Positions 1 to 8,552 are shown, counted from the stretch's first letter. The stretch: DNA of 64,000 nucleotides from Reyranella sp. (GCF_004297265.1 NZ_SCUT01000018.1:1-64000), one strand, 5' to 3'. Translations and numbers: made by a program. The notes: a model not told the origin generated them from the letters alone.

Positions 1-121
1 CGGGAACTACGGCGAGGTCTTCGACCGCAACGTCGGCATGGGCTCGCCGCTCAAGATCGCCCGCGGCCAGAACGCTCTGTGGACCCAGGGCGGCCTGCAG
101 TACGCACCGCCGATCCGCTAG
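1..121 (+). CDS. aapJ: AapJ, periplasmic amino-acid-binding protein of ABC importer (3' end only)
   Basis: Only the last 39 codons are present; the gene enters from the left edge in the frame starting at base 2 and ends at TAG 119-121. The tail includes GNYGEVFDRNVG and ends WTQGGLQYAPPIR. This ending (Leu-x-Tyr-Ala-Pro-Pro-Ile-Arg) is characteristic of the general L-amino acid binding protein AapJ/BztA. AapJ captures amino acids in the periplasm and delivers them to the AapQ/AapM permease. The call is supported by aapQ, aapM and aapP following in the usual order on the same strand. The signal peptide and most of the ligand-binding domain are outside the window. Confidence 0.9.
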   Translation, partial: GNYGEVFDRNVGMGSPLKIARGQNALWTQGGLQYAPPIR

Positions 122-148
122 TGGGTGCGACGGGAGACAGAGGATGGC

Positions 149-180
149 GGGATTTGCCCGGTTGCACCCGGGTAATTCCC
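149..180 (+). promoter_or_regulatory. Imperfect hairpin between aapJ and aapQ
   Basis: The 131-nt gap after aapJ contains an imperfect inverted repeat. Inner arms CCCGG (157-161) and CCGGG (168-172) flank a 6-nt loop, and outer arms GGGA (149-152) and TCCC (177-180) extend the stem. No U-tract follows. By analogy with other binding-protein-first ABC operons, such a stem may trap or protect the upstream transcript so that AapJ is made in excess over the permeases. That role is inference. Confidence 0.4.
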
Positions 181-252
181 ACCTACACTGAGGGCAATAT
201 CGGGCAAACAAGGCCCGCGCGGACAATCCGCAACGGGCAGGGGGAATAGCGT

Positions 253-1443
253 ATGGCAGTCGAGACTCTCGGCTCTGCGCCACAGGTGAAAGTGGCTCCA
301 TGGAACGACCCGGTCATTCGCGGCTGGGTGTTCCAGATCGTCGTGGTCGGTCTCGTCGGCTTCCTTGCCTGGTACCTGGTCAGCAACACGATCGACAATC
401 TGCAGCGCCAGAAGATCGCCAGCGGCTTCCATTATCTCGAGCGGGAAGCGGGCTTCGAGATCGGCGACACGATGATCGAGTACTCGCCGGCGAGCACTTA
501 CGCCCGCGCGATCTGGGTCGGCATCCTCAACACGCTGCGCGTCGCCGTCCTCGGCATCCTGCTGAGCACCATCCTCGGCACCCTGGTCGGCGTCGGCCGG
601 CTCTCGCCCAACTGGCTGCTCAGCCGGATCTGCGCCTGGTATGTCGAGGCCTTCCGCAACGTGCCGCTGCTGCTGTGGCTGTTCCTCTTCTACAAGCTGA
701 TCAGCGAGGCCTTTCCCGGTCCGCGGCAGGCGATCTCGCTGCTGTGGAACAGCGTGTTCCTCAGCAATCGCGGCGTCTATTTCCCGGTGCCGATGGCTGA
801 TCCGATCCACGCATGGATGGGCGTAGCGTTCCTGGTCGGCGTCGCCGGCGCCTGGCTCCTCAATCGGTGGGCCAAGAAGCGCCAGGAGACCACGGGCCAA
901 CCGTTTCCGATCATCTCCACCGGCCTCGGCATCGTCATCGGTCTCCCCGCCCTCGTCTGGCTGGCCGGCGGCGCGCCGCACCACATGAGCTGGCCGGAGC
1001 TGAAAGGGTTCAACTTCGCGGGCGGCACGGTCATCCAGCCGGAGTTCACCGCGCTTCTGGTTGGCCTCGTGCTCTACACCTCGGCCTTCGTGGCCGAGAT
1101 CGTGCGCTCCGGCATCCTGGCCCTCCACAAGGGGCAGAGCGAGGCTGCGGCGGCACTCGGCCTGTCGCGCGGCCAGTCGATGCGTCTGGTGCTGCTGCCG
1201 CAGGCGCTGCGGGTCATCGTGCCGCCGATGACCAGCCAGTATCTCAACATCACCAAGAACAGCTCGCTGGCCATCGCGATCGGCTATCCGGACCTGGTCG
1301 CCTCGGTCAACGTGACCATCAACCAGACCGGCCAGGCGATCGAGAACATCCTGATCATCATGGCCGCCTACCTGTCGGTCAGCCTGTCGATCTCGGCGTT
1401 CATGAACTGGTACAACAAACGCATCGCCCTGAGGGAGCGCTGA
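253..1443 (+). CDS. aapQ: AapQ, amino-acid ABC transporter permease
   Basis: This 396-aa inner-membrane permease is the first of the two AapQMP channel subunits for general L-amino acid uptake. A cytoplasmic N-terminus is followed by a first membrane helix (about residues 30-48). A periplasmic segment comes next, then the HisM-type transmembrane domain with the EAFRNVPLLLWLFLFY region at about residue 132. The EAA loop that contacts the ATPase is seen as EAAAALGLSRGQSMRLVLLPQALR (abbreviated; about residues 297-320). Length fits AapQ (about 400 aa). The ATG has an upstream AGGGGG. It lies 131 nt after aapJ and 2 nt before aapM, in an operon aapJ-Q-M-P. Confidence 0.93.
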   Translation: MAVETLGSAPQVKVAPWNDPVIRGWVFQIVVVGLVGFLAWYLVSNTIDNLQRQKIASGFHYLEREAGFEIGDTMIEYSPASTYARAIWVGILNTLRVAVLGILLSTILGTLVGVGRLSPNWLLSRICAWYVEAFRNVPLLLWLFLFYKLISEAFPGPRQAISLLWNSVFLSNRGVYFPVPMADPIHAWMGVAFLVGVAGAWLLNRWAKKRQETTGQPFPIISTGLGIVIGLPALVWLAGGAPHHMSWPELKGFNFAGGTVIQPEFTALLVGLVLYTSAFVAEIVRSGILALHKGQSEAAAALGLSRGQSMRLVLLPQALRVIVPPMTSQYLNITKNSSLAIAIGYPDLVASVNVTINQTGQAIENILIIMAAYLSVSLSISAFMNWYNKRIALRER

Positions 1444-1445
1444 GC

Positions 1446-2726
1446 ATGACCGACGCCATGCCCGTCGGCGACCGCAAGCCGCTCGCCCCTCCCGTCGATG
1501 AGACCGGCCCGCTCGGCTGGGCCCGCAAGAACCTGTTCTCGAGCTGGGGCAACGGCATCACCACGGTCGTGCTGGTCGCGGCCGTCGTCTGGATCGCCTC
1601 CTGGTTCCTGGAATGGGCCCTGTTCACCGCCAACTTCACCGCCGCGACCGGCGCCGAATGCCGCGGCGGCGGCGCCTGCTGGGCGCTGATCCGCGAGAAG
1701 TTCCGCTACATCTTCTTCGGCTCCTTCCCCTACGAGCAGCACTGGCGGCCGCTCTTCGCCGTCATCACCATGCTGGCGATGCTGGTGCTGAGCGCCGACC
1801 GGCGCATGTGGAACTGGCGCCTGCTCGTGATCTGGGGCGTCGGCTCGTTCGTCACCTTCCTGCTGATGTTCGGCCAGATCCACATTCCGCTCAGCCTCAT
1901 CCTGTTCGTGGCGCTGGCGGGCGGCGGTATCGGCCTCACGCTGCGCAGCGCCCTCGCGGCGCCGTCCGAGCGGATGGGCTACTACGCCCTGGTCGGCATC
2001 GGTGCCGTCGGCCTCGTCCTGCGCATCCTGGGCGTATTGCCGAGCTGGAGCATCGCCATCGCGCCGCTCAGCTACGTCGAGACCAGCCTGTGGGGCGGCC
2101 TGCCGGTGACCTTGATCCTGGCGACCTATGGCCTGGCCTTCGCCTTCCCCTACGGCGTCCTGCTGGCGCTGGGGCGGCGGTCCAACCTGCCGCTGATCAA
2201 GGGCCTGTGCGTCGGCTTCATCGAGCTGATCCGCGGCGTGCCGCTGATCAGCCTGCTGATCATGGCGTCAGTCATGCTGCCGCTGTTCCTGCCCTCGGGG
2301 ACGACGATCGACAAGTTCCTGCGCGCCCAGGTCGCCGTCATCCTGTTCGCCGGCGCCTACATCGCCGAGGTCATCCGCGGCGGCCTGCAATCGCTGCCCA
2401 AGGGGCAGTTCGAGGCTGCCGACGCGATGGGTCTCAACTACCCGCAGAAGACGCTGCTGATCATCCTGCCGCAGGCGCTGAGGGTGGTGATCCCGCCGCT
2501 CATCAACACCTTCATCGGCTTCTTCAAGGACACGTCGCTGGTGCTGATCATCGGCATCTTCGACTTCCTGAACACCGCCAACCAGGCGCTGGTCGATCCC
2601 AACTGGGCGGGCTTCCCCGGCGAGGTCTACCTGTTCGCCGCCTTCGTCTACTTCATCTTCTGTTTCTCGATGTCGCGGTACAGCAAGTACCTCGAGTTCG
2701 AGCTCAACAAGGGTACGCGCCGCTAG
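1446..2726 (+). CDS. aapM: AapM, amino-acid ABC transporter permease
   Basis: This 426-aa permease is the second channel subunit of the Aap importer. The chosen ATG lies just after the aapQ stop; the open frame extends much further upstream only because the DNA is GC-rich. The N-terminal 50 residues are polar. They are followed by a helix (about 37-58), a Cys-containing periplasmic stretch, a bundle of helices and a C-terminal HisM-like domain. The EAA loop is [20 protein letters not shown] at about residues 322-341. The motif [12 protein letters not shown] matches the AapQ counterpart. AapQ and AapM form a heterodimer bound by AapP. Translation is probably coupled to aapQ. Confidence 0.93.
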   Translation: MTDAMPVGDRKPLAPPVDETGPLGWARKNLFSSWGNGITTVVLVAAVVWIASWFLEWALFTANFTAATGAECRGGGACWALIREKFRYIFFGSFPYEQHWRPLFAVITMLAMLVLSADRRMWNWRLLVIWGVGSFVTFLLMFGQIHIPLSLILFVALAGGGIGLTLRSALAAPSERMGYYALVGIGAVGLVLRILGVLPSWSIAIAPLSYVETSLWGGLPVTLILATYGLAFAFPYGVLLALGRRSNLPLIKGLCVGFIELIRGVPLISLLIMASVMLPLFLPSGTTIDKFLRAQVAVILFAGAYIAEVIRGGLQSLPKGQFEAADAMGLNYPQKTLLIILPQALRVVIPPLINTFIGFFKDTSLVLIIGIFDFLNTANQALVDPNWAGFPGEVYLFAAFVYFIFCFSMSRYSKYLEFELNKGTRR

Positions 2727-2746
2727 GCGCCGTCAGGGAGCAACAC

Positions 2747-3517
2747 ATGGCCGCAACCGCGCGCGATCTCTCGAAGGTCGAATCGGTGATCCAGCTCAAG
2801 GGCGTCAACAAGTGGTACGGGCAGTTCCACGTACTGTCCGATATCAATCTCGACGTGAAGGAAGGCGAGAAGATCGTCATCTGCGGACCGTCGGGATCGG
2901 GCAAGTCGACGCTGATCCGCTGCATCAACCGCCTGGAGGAGCATCAGCGCGGAGACATCGTGGTGCACGGCGTCACGCTCTCCAACGACGTCAAGAACAT
3001 CGAGGCGATCCGCCGCGAAGTTGGCATGGTGTTCCAGTCGTTCAACCTCTTCCCGCACCTCACCATCCTCGACAACCTCACCCTGGCGCCGATCTGGGTG
3101 AAGAAGATGCCGAAGAAGGACGCCGAGGAAATCGCCATGAGCCTGCTGAAACGGGTCCGCATTCCCGAGCAGGCGCTGAAGTATCCCGGCCAGCTCTCGG
3201 GCGGCCAGCAGCAGCGTGTGGCGATCGCCCGTGCGCTCTGCATGCGCCCCAAGATCATGCTGTTCGACGAGCCGACCTCGGCGCTCGACCCCGAGATGGT
3301 GAAGGAAGTTCTCGACGTCATGATCGAGCTGGCGCGCGAGGGCATGACCATGCTCTGCGTCACCCACGAGATGGGCTTCGCCCGCGCCGTCGCGGACCGG
3401 GTGATCTTCATGGACCGCGGCGAGATCGTCGAACAGAACGAGCCGGAGGCGTTCTTCGCCAATCCCCGGAACGAGCGCACCAAGCTGTTCCTGGGCCAGA
3501 TCCTGCACAATCACTAA
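2747..3517 (+). CDS. aapP: AapP, amino-acid ABC transporter ATPase
   Basis: This 256-aa cytoplasmic ATPase powers the Aap importer. Walker [10 protein letters not shown] is at residues 47-55 and the Q-loop FQSFNLF at about 96-102. Signature LSGGQQQ is at 150-156, Walker B IMLFDE at 170-175 and the H-loop His at 207. Length and motifs are typical of the GlnQ/HisP polar amino-acid group. The start follows GGGAG at 2736-2740 and lies 20 nt after the aapM stop. It is the last gene of the operon, which ends at the hairpin at 3559-3586. Confidence 0.95.
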   Translation: MAATARDLSKVESVIQLKGVNKWYGQFHVLSDINLDVKEGEKIVICGPSGSGKSTLIRCINRLEEHQRGDIVVHGVTLSNDVKNIEAIRREVGMVFQSFNLFPHLTILDNLTLAPIWVKKMPKKDAEEIAMSLLKRVRIPEQALKYPGQLSGGQQQRVAIARALCMRPKIMLFDEPTSALDPEMVKEVLDVMIELAREGMTMLCVTHEMGFARAVADRVIFMDRGEIVEQNEPEAFFANPRNERTKLFLGQILHNH

Positions 3518-3532
3518 TCGACCGCGGTCGAT
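3517..3532. repeat. 16-bp perfect palindrome at the aapP stop
   Basis: ATCGACCGCGGTCGAT reads the same on both strands and begins at the last base of the aapP stop codon. As RNA it could fold only with a very small CGCG loop, and no U-run follows. It could be a protein-binding dyad or part of the 3' end structure. Confidence 0.4.
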
Positions 3533-3558
3533 CCCGCTGGCGTAATTGTGGCGAGTTG

Positions 3559-3586
3559 AGGGTTGCACCGAACGGGCTGCAACCCT
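3559..3586 (+). terminator. Probable terminator hairpin of the aap operon
   Basis: A perfect 9-bp stem AGGGTTGCA / TGCAACCCT (3559-3567 and 3578-3586) encloses a 10-nt loop. A pyrimidine-rich stretch (TCAGCCTCTTCTTG) follows, but no clean U-tract. It lies between the aapP stop and the next gene on the same strand, where an operon end is expected. Confidence 0.55.
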
Positions 3587-3632
3587 TCAGCCTCTTCTTG
3601 TGTTGAATCCGTCGACATCAAAGGAGAGCGCC

Positions 3633-3923
3633 ATGCGAGTCACTGGCATCATCGCGGCGGCCCTGATGGCCGCGAGCGTCGCCGGCTGTGCGTCGGAATC
3701 CTATTACGGCCCGAGCAGCAGCTATCCCTATCGTTCGCAGGCCTACGCGCCAGGCTATACGACGACCTATTATTCGTCGCCGGCCTACTATCCTCCGCCG
3801 GCCTATCGGACGACGACCTATCAGTACAGCTACAACCAGCCGACCTATTCCCAGCGCGGCTATGACGGCTACTGGGACTATCAGCGCAACTATCGCGGCA
3901 TCCACGCCGCGCCGGAGCTCTAG
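3633..3923 (+). CDS. Small Tyr-rich putative lipoprotein
   Basis: This 96-aa exported protein is not a family I recognise. Its start is set by AAAGGAGAG a few bases upstream. The N-terminus is a short basic/hydrophobic signal ending in lipobox VAGC with Cys19, so the mature protein should be lipidated. The mature part is very rich in Tyr, Ser and Pro, with repeated units such as YYSSPAYYPPPAYR. Similar low-complexity Tyr/Pro lipoproteins occur in alphaproteobacteria, but their role is unknown to me. It stands alone after the aap terminator. Its stop codon shares the four bases CTAG (3920-3923) with the stop of the convergent aminotransferase gene. Confidence 0.7.
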   Translation: MRVTGIIAAALMAASVAGCASESYYGPSSSYPYRSQAYAPGYTTTYYSSPAYYPPPAYRTTTYQYSYNQPTYSQRGYDGYWDYQRNYRGIHAAPEL

Positions 3924-5023
3924 GCGGCGAGCGTCTGCCGGATCACGGCACAGACTTCGTCCACCGACTCCAGCGGCATGTGTGGCCCCATCGGCAGGCT
4001 GAGCACGGTCTCGGCCAGCTTCTCGGCGAGGGGATAAGTGCCCTTGCCCTGGCCGAGTTCGGCATAGGCTTCCTGGAGGTGCGGCGGGATCGGATAGTGG
4101 ATGAGCGAGCCTATTCCGGCCGTTTCCAGCGCTTTGATCACGTCGGCACGCCGGTTCGTCCGCACGACGTACAGGTGCCAGACCGGGTCGGCCCATTGCG
4201 GCACGTTGGGCAAGGCGAGGCTCCTGATGTCGGCCAGCCTGTCGTCATAGCGCGCCGCAACGGTCCTGCGGCGATCGTTCCATTCGTCGAGCTTGGCGAG
4301 CCTTACGCGCAGGAAGGCCGCCTGCAGCTCGTCGAGCCGCGAGTTCAGCCCCTTTTCCAGGTTCACGTACTTCACACGGCTGCCGTAGTTGCGCAGCACG
4401 CGAAGCCGTTCGACGAGCTTCGGATCGTCGGTCGTCACGGCACCGCCGTCGCCGAAGGCGCCGATGTTCTTGCTGGGAAAGAAGCTGTGGGCGCCCGCAT
4501 TTCCCAGCGAGCCGGTACGGCGGCCGCGGACCCTGGCGCCCTGCGCCTGCGCGACGTCCTCGACCACCTTCAGCCCATGCTTGGCGGCGAGCGCCATGAT
4601 GGCGTCCATGTCGGCCGGCTGGCCATAGAGATGAACCGGCATGATCGCCCGGGTGCGCGGCGTCAGCGCCGCCGCGATGCGGTCGGGATCGATGTTCGGC
4701 CCGCCGGGAGTCGGCTCGACCGGCACCACCCTGGCGCCGACCGCCGTGACCGCCAGCCAGGTCGCGATATAGGTGTTCGACGGCACGATGACTTCGTCGC
4801 CGGCGCCGATGTCCCAGGCGCGCAAGGCAAACTCGAGCGCCTCCAGCCCGTTGCCCAGGCCGACGCAGTGCTTCGTCCCGCAGAAGGCCGCGTATTCGCT
4901 CTCGAAGGCCTCGACTTCCTTGCCGAGCACGAACCAGCCGGATTCCATCACGCGCGCATAGGCGGCATCGAGCTCGGGCTTCAGCTCGGTGTAGACCGAC
5001 TTCATGTCGAGGAAGGGGATCAT
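3920..5023 (-). CDS. DegT/DnrJ/EryC1 family PLP aminotransferase (FdtB/QdtB-like)
   Basis: This 367-aa sugar aminotransferase is predicted to transfer an amino group from glutamate to a nucleotide-linked keto-sugar, probably a dTDP-3-keto-6-deoxyhexose. The start MIPFLDMKSV is typical of the family. Other motifs are the SNTYIATWLA segment, the cofactor-binding VVEDVAQAQGA (D156) and the PLP lysine K185 in HSFFPSKNIGAFGDGG. The frame is open well upstream, but homology begins at this ATG. It overlaps the FdtA-type isomerase start-to-stop by 4 nt (ATGA), which points to the 3-amino-3,6-dideoxyhexose branch. No nucleotidyltransferase, 4,6-dehydratase or acetyltransferase lies nearby. Substrate is inferred from context. 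Confidence 0.85.
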   Translation of the reverse strand: MIPFLDMKSVYTELKPELDAAYARVMESGWFVLGKEVEAFESEYAAFCGTKHCVGLGNGLEALEFALRAWDIGAGDEVIVPSNTYIATWLAVTAVGARVVPVEPTPGGPNIDPDRIAAALTPRTRAIMPVHLYGQPADMDAIMALAAKHGLKVVEDVAQAQGARVRGRRTGSLGNAGAHSFFPSKNIGAFGDGGAVTTDDPKLVERLRVLRNYGSRVKYVNLEKGLNSRLDELQAAFLRVRLAKLDEWNDRRRTVAARYDDRLADIRSLALPNVPQWADPVWHLYVVRTNRRADVIKALETAGIGSLIHYPIPPHLQEAYAELGQGKGTYPLAEKLAETVLSLPMGPHMPLESVDEVCAVIRQTLAA

Positions 5024-5463
5024 GCGCCCCTCGCCGCCGCAGCCTCGCGCTTGAAGGCTTCGTAGTCGCGCAGATACTCGCTCTCGTCGTACAGGGTCGA
5101 GGCGATGACGAGGATCACCGTCTGCGGCGCGAAGTGGTCGAGCTCGTGCCAGACCATCGGCCCGATGTGCAGCGCACGTCCCGGATCGTTCAGGACGACG
5201 GTCTCCTTCGCCCTGCCGTCGTCCAGATGCACCTGGCAGGACCCGTTCATCACCAGGGTCACCAGGTGGGACTCGCGGTGCCCGTGCCGGCCGCGCCACT
5301 GGTCGGGGGCGATGTCGTGCAGCCAGAACAGGCGCCGGACGGTGAAGCCCAGCTGATGATCGAACTCCAGGAAGTTGAGCTTGCCACGGACGTCGCCCCT
5401 TCCGGGGACGGAGAGCCAGCGGCAATTGGACACTTTGAGCTGAGGGAGAGACATGTCGGGCAT
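5020..5463 (-). CDS. FdtA/QdtA-family cupin, dTDP-4-keto-6-deoxyglucose 3,4-ketoisomerase-like
   Basis: This 147-aa small cupin probably converts dTDP-4-keto-6-deoxyglucose into the 3-keto isomer used by the adjacent aminotransferase. The diagnostic RGxHxH motif is present as R57-G58-R59-H60-G61-H62 and supplies the two active-site histidines. The barrel continues through VHLDDG and IGPMVWHELDHF. Start chosen at MPDMSLPQLK; a longer in-frame start at 5526 adds a polar segment not expected in the family. It sits 13 nt after the EamA transporter gene and overlaps the aminotransferase by 4 nt, so it belongs to the same minus-strand operon. Confidence 0.82.
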   Translation of the reverse strand: MPDMSLPQLKVSNCRWLSVPGRGDVRGKLNFLEFDHQLGFTVRRLFWLHDIAPDQWRGRHGHRESHLVTLVMNGSCQVHLDDGRAKETVVLNDPGRALHIGPMVWHELDHFAPQTVILVIASTLYDESEYLRDYEAFKREAAAARGA

Positions 5464-5476
5464 GGCAGAGCCTGTC

Positions 5477-6436
5477 TTATCGTTTTGTCGTTTGTAGCTT
5501 TCGCCATTGCATGTAGACGACGCCACTCAGGGCGACGAGCCCACCGGCGATCTGGTAGGCGTTGGGGATGAAGCCATAGGTCATTGACCATAATACGGCG
5601 AAAAACGGAACGAGATTGACCCAGAGTGACGCAATTGCAACCCCCAGCCGGCTCGCTCCGACGTTCCACAGATAGGCGCCCATGCCGCTCGCGAAGACGG
5701 CCACGAGTAGGAGCTGGCTCCATATCCAGGCGTCGGTCACCGCGAACGGCGAGTGCGCCCAGCCCAACCCGATCAGCACCAGACTGAGCGCCGCCATCCA
5801 GCCCATCGCGGACAACGACGCGACATAGGCCCGGTGGAGCTGGCTCGCCCGGTCGAACCAGGCCTGCGCCTTCAGGCTGTAGACCGTCCAGAGGGCGTTG
5901 GAGAGCAGCACGATGATCTCGCCACCGCCCAGGGTCAGCGCACCCCGGCCGAACAGGCTGCCGGCGGCCAGGATGGCGCCTCCCGTCAGGGTCAGCGCCA
6001 GCGCGACTCCAAACCCGGGATCGAATCGAGCGCCGGTAACGAGGCGCACGGTCACCGCCGCGACCAGCGGCCCCGCCACCTGGACGGCCGCCGCCGAGAT
6101 CGGATTGCTGAACCGGATGCCGATCAGGAAGATCGTGAAGAACCCGCTCATCATCAGGCCGATCAGCAGGAAGCGCTTCAAGCCGATCTCGATCCGAAGG
6201 CCGCGGACGCCCTCCGCCAGGACCAGCAGCACGCCCAGCGTCGCCACGGCCGCGATCGTGCGGATGGTCAGCATGGGCACGACGTCGAAGTGCTGGAGCA
6301 TGACCTTGGAGACGGGCACGTTGGCGCCCCAGCTCACGCCCACGAACAGCATCGCCGCAAAGGCGCCCAGCATGTGGTGCCGGCCGTGCCCGATCGTCGG
6401 AGCCGTCGTCGAAGCCGTCCTCGGGCCCTTCGTCAT
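5477..6436 (-). CDS. EamA/DMT-family transporter 1
   Basis: This 319-aa inner-membrane protein has about ten helices arranged as two EamA repeats of five. The first repeat carries FVGVSWGANVPVSKVML (about residues 31-47) and the second LSNALWTVYSLKAQAW. The family (RhaT, YdcZ and relatives) exports metabolites or drugs; the substrate is unknown. A polar 20-residue N-terminus precedes the first helix. The ATG overlaps the stop of the upstream EamA gene by 4 nt, so the two are translationally coupled. They may act as a pair, or have arisen by duplication and diverged; sequence similarity is at family level only. Confidence 0.85.
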   Translation of the reverse strand: MTKGPRTASTTAPTIGHGRHHMLGAFAAMLFVGVSWGANVPVSKVMLQHFDVVPMLTIRTIAAVATLGVLLVLAEGVRGLRIEIGLKRFLLIGLMMSGFFTIFLIGIRFSNPISAAAVQVAGPLVAAVTVRLVTGARFDPGFGVALALTLTGGAILAAGSLFGRGALTLGGGEIIVLLSNALWTVYSLKAQAWFDRASQLHRAYVASLSAMGWMAALSLVLIGLGWAHSPFAVTDAWIWSQLLLVAVFASGMGAYLWNVGASRLGVAIASLWVNLVPFFAVLWSMTYGFIPNAYQIAGGLVALSGVVYMQWRKLQTTKR

Positions 6437-7353
6437 CGCCGCGCCGCCCGGGTTTGCCGGATCTGAAGCTGGGCGATGCCCGCCAGGACGATGAAGCCGC
6501 CCGCGACCTGGAGCCAGCTCGGTTCGCGCCCCATCAGGGCCGCAAGGCCGATCGCGAAGACGGGCGCCGAGTTGGCGAACAGCGAGGCGACCGGTACGCC
6601 GACCAGCGACACGCCGGTGTTCCACAGCAGCACGGCCACCGCGACACCGAGAACGCCGATCCAGGCGACCATGCCCCACTCGACGGGCGTCGGCGGCCGC
6701 GTCGGCCAGGCGATGCCGCCCAGCGCCCAGACCACGGCGCAGACCATGCCCAGCAGCACGCTGGCCACCGTCGAGGTGAGCGCCGACAGGGCGATCTGGC
6801 CGCGGTCGGCCAACCATTGCTGGGCGCGGATCGAGTACCAGCTCCAGCAGAGCTGGGCGATCACCAGCAGCCCCTCGCCCCCTTCCAGTCCGAAGGAGCC
6901 TGCCGCGCGGCCCGGCGTGCCCACCACGACGACGATGCCTCCGGCAACGACCAGCACCAGCGTGATCCCGAAACCCGGCGGCGTGATGGAGCCCAGCATG
7001 GCGCGCGCCAGCAGCGTCGCCCAGATCGGACCGCACATCAGCACGATCGCCGCGGTCGCCGGATGGGCATGCGCCACGCCGAACGTGTAGAGCACCGAGA
7101 AGGCCGTCATGGCCGTCCCGAGCTTCATCAGCCTTCGCCAGTCGAGCGGTCGCGGCGCGGCCACGGGCCGGGCGCTCAGCAGCACGGCCAGCCACAGCAC
7201 GGGCAGCCCCAGGATGTAGCGCGACCAGGACAGCAGCCAGTTGTCGTAGTGCTCGGCCAGCGCCGCGAGCACCGGGATCATCGATCCCCAGATCAGGGCG
7301 GCGAGCAGCAGCACCAGGGAGGCGCGCCGCAGCGCGCCGACGGACGGAGACAT
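6433..7353 (-). CDS. EamA/DMT-family transporter 2
   Basis: This 306-aa protein has about ten predicted helices and two EamA domains: LLLAALIWGSMIPVLAALAE (about 15-34) opens the first, and the second carries LCWSWYSIRAQQW. It is predicted to be an inner-membrane exporter of small molecules with unknown substrate. It lies 12 nt after the folB-like gene and overlaps the next EamA gene by 4 nt. Lying between pterin genes and amino-deoxysugar genes, the pair might export a product of either, but this is speculation. Confidence 0.85.
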   Translation of the reverse strand: MSPSVGALRRASLVLLLAALIWGSMIPVLAALAEHYDNWLLSWSRYILGLPVLWLAVLLSARPVAAPRPLDWRRLMKLGTAMTAFSVLYTFGVAHAHPATAAIVLMCGPIWATLLARAMLGSITPPGFGITLVLVVAGGIVVVVGTPGRAAGSFGLEGGEGLLVIAQLCWSWYSIRAQQWLADRGQIALSALTSTVASVLLGMVCAVVWALGGIAWPTRPPTPVEWGMVAWIGVLGVAVAVLLWNTGVSLVGVPVASLFANSAPVFAIGLAALMGREPSWLQVAGGFIVLAGIAQLQIRQTRAARR

Positions 7354-7365
7354 CAGGTTTGCCGC

Positions 7366-7740
7366 TCAGCCCGCGGCGCGACGGCGGACCGCCTCGTAGC
7401 CGACGCGGCAATCCTTGTAGACGTCGGGCTTTTCGGTCGAGACGCGTGCCTCGACGACCTGCGGCTGCGCCAGACACAGATCGAGGATGCCCTCGACCAG
7501 CGTCTCCTGGAGATTAAAGTGACGACTGCCGGCGAGGGCCACGATGCCATCGTGGATGATGTCGTAGTTCAGAACATTGGCGATGCTGTCGCCGTGCGCA
7601 CGGTCGGGGTCCGCCAGGAGCAGCTCGACGTTGATCACCACGGCCTGCGGCTTGGCCAGCTCGAAGTCGTAGATGCCGATCGACACCGGGAGCCGCATGT
7701 CGCGGATGAAGATGCGGCGCTCGGAGGTGACCATGCTCAT
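7366..7740 (-). CDS. folB: Dihydroneopterin aldolase family protein (FolB-like)
   Basis: This 124-aa protein resembles dihydroneopterin aldolase, which cleaves 7,8-dihydroneopterin to 6-hydroxymethyl-dihydropterin in folate synthesis. Visible family features are RIFIRDMRLPVSIGIYDFE (pterin-binding N-terminal strand), the conserved Glu before KPQ, the LNYD turn and the late Lys in STEKPDVYKD. Length matches FolB (about 120 aa). Its start overlaps the stop of the pteridine-reductase-like SDR by 4 nt, recalling the folX/folM (monapterin) association. Whether it is the housekeeping FolB or a FolX-like paralogue cannot be decided here. Confidence 0.75.
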   Translation of the reverse strand: MSMVTSERRIFIRDMRLPVSIGIYDFELAKPQAVVINVELLLADPDRAHGDSIANVLNYDIIHDGIVALAGSRHFNLQETLVEGILDLCLAQPQVVEARVSTEKPDVYKDCRVGYEAVRRRAAG

Positions 7741-8498
7741 TTCTTCTTCTTCAGGTCGAAGGCGATGTCGCGCGGCCGGCCGGTCAGGTGTTCGCCACTG
7801 TCGACGACGAGCGTATCGCCGGTATAGCTCGGCGTGGCCACGATGAAGCGCAGCGCACGGACGAGATCGTCGACCGTCACACCCACCCCGAGCGGATTGG
7901 CGGCATGCTGCTCGGCAAAGCGCGCGTCCGTCTGGCTGCCGCTGCGCAGGGTGAGGCCCGGCGCGATGCCCGCCACCCGCAGGCGCGGCGCAAAGGATTG
8001 CGCCAGCAAGGTCGTCAGCCCCTGCAGGCCGATCTTGGAGAGCGTGTAGGTGAGGAAGTCGGGATTGAGATTGAAGAGCTTCTGGTCGAGCACGTTCACG
8101 ACCAGGCCGGTTTCGTCCGCGGGCAGCTGCCGCGCCAGCGCTTGCGACAGCAGCAGCGGCGCCCGCAGGTTGATCGCCATGTGCAGGTCGAAGTCGGCCG
8201 CCGTCGCGGTGGGCGCGCGATCGAGCTTGAACAGCGAGGCGCTGTTGACCAGGCAGGTGAGCCGCACGCCACGGGCCCGGCATTTGCCGACCAGCGCCTC
8301 GGCCTGCCGTGCGGAAGCGAGATCCGCGCGCACCGCAGCGGCCTTGCCGCCGGCCTTGCGGATCGTCGCCACGGTCTCGCGGGCGCCCGCCGCCGAACGG
8401 TTGTGATGCACGAAGACGAAAAAGCCGTCGGCGGCCAGCGCCATTGCCAGCGCGCGCCCGATCCGTACGCCCGCCCCCGTGACCAACGCACCTTTCAT
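7737..8498 (-). CDS. folM: SDR oxidoreductase of pteridine reductase type (FolM/PTR1-like)
   Basis: This 253-aa SDR is unlike the common type: the cofactor motif reads TGAGVRIG (residues 7-14), with Arg at position 12 as in PTR1/FolM TGxxxRIG. The catalytic set appears to be Asp138-Tyr151-Lys155 (NVLDQK then YTLSK). The 13-residue Asp-Tyr spacing matches PTR1, where Asp replaces the usual Ser. This predicts NADPH-dependent reduction of dihydropterins such as dihydromonapterin to the tetrahydro form. It is the first gene of the minus-strand operon that continues with folB-like. The C-terminus is an unusual run of lysines (FDLKKKK). Confidence 0.78.
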   Translation of the reverse strand: MKGALVTGAGVRIGRALAMALAADGFFVFVHHNRSAAGARETVATIRKAGGKAAAVRADLASARQAEALVGKCRARGVRLTCLVNSASLFKLDRAPTATAADFDLHMAINLRAPLLLSQALARQLPADETGLVVNVLDQKLFNLNPDFLTYTLSKIGLQGLTTLLAQSFAPRLRVAGIAPGLTLRSGSQTDARFAEQHAANPLGVGVTVDDLVRALRFIVATPSYTGDTLVVDSGEHLTGRPRDIAFDLKKKK

Positions 8499-8552
8499 GA
8501 TGCGACACCCGCCCTTGGTGACTGAAGAAGGCGGCGGTTCTAGCATGCGACC

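Noticed and set aside
3517..3532. 16-bp palindrome as the terminator of the aap operon
   Set aside because: The stem would close on a very small CGCG loop and no U-tract follows; the 9-bp stem at 3559-3586 is a better candidate.
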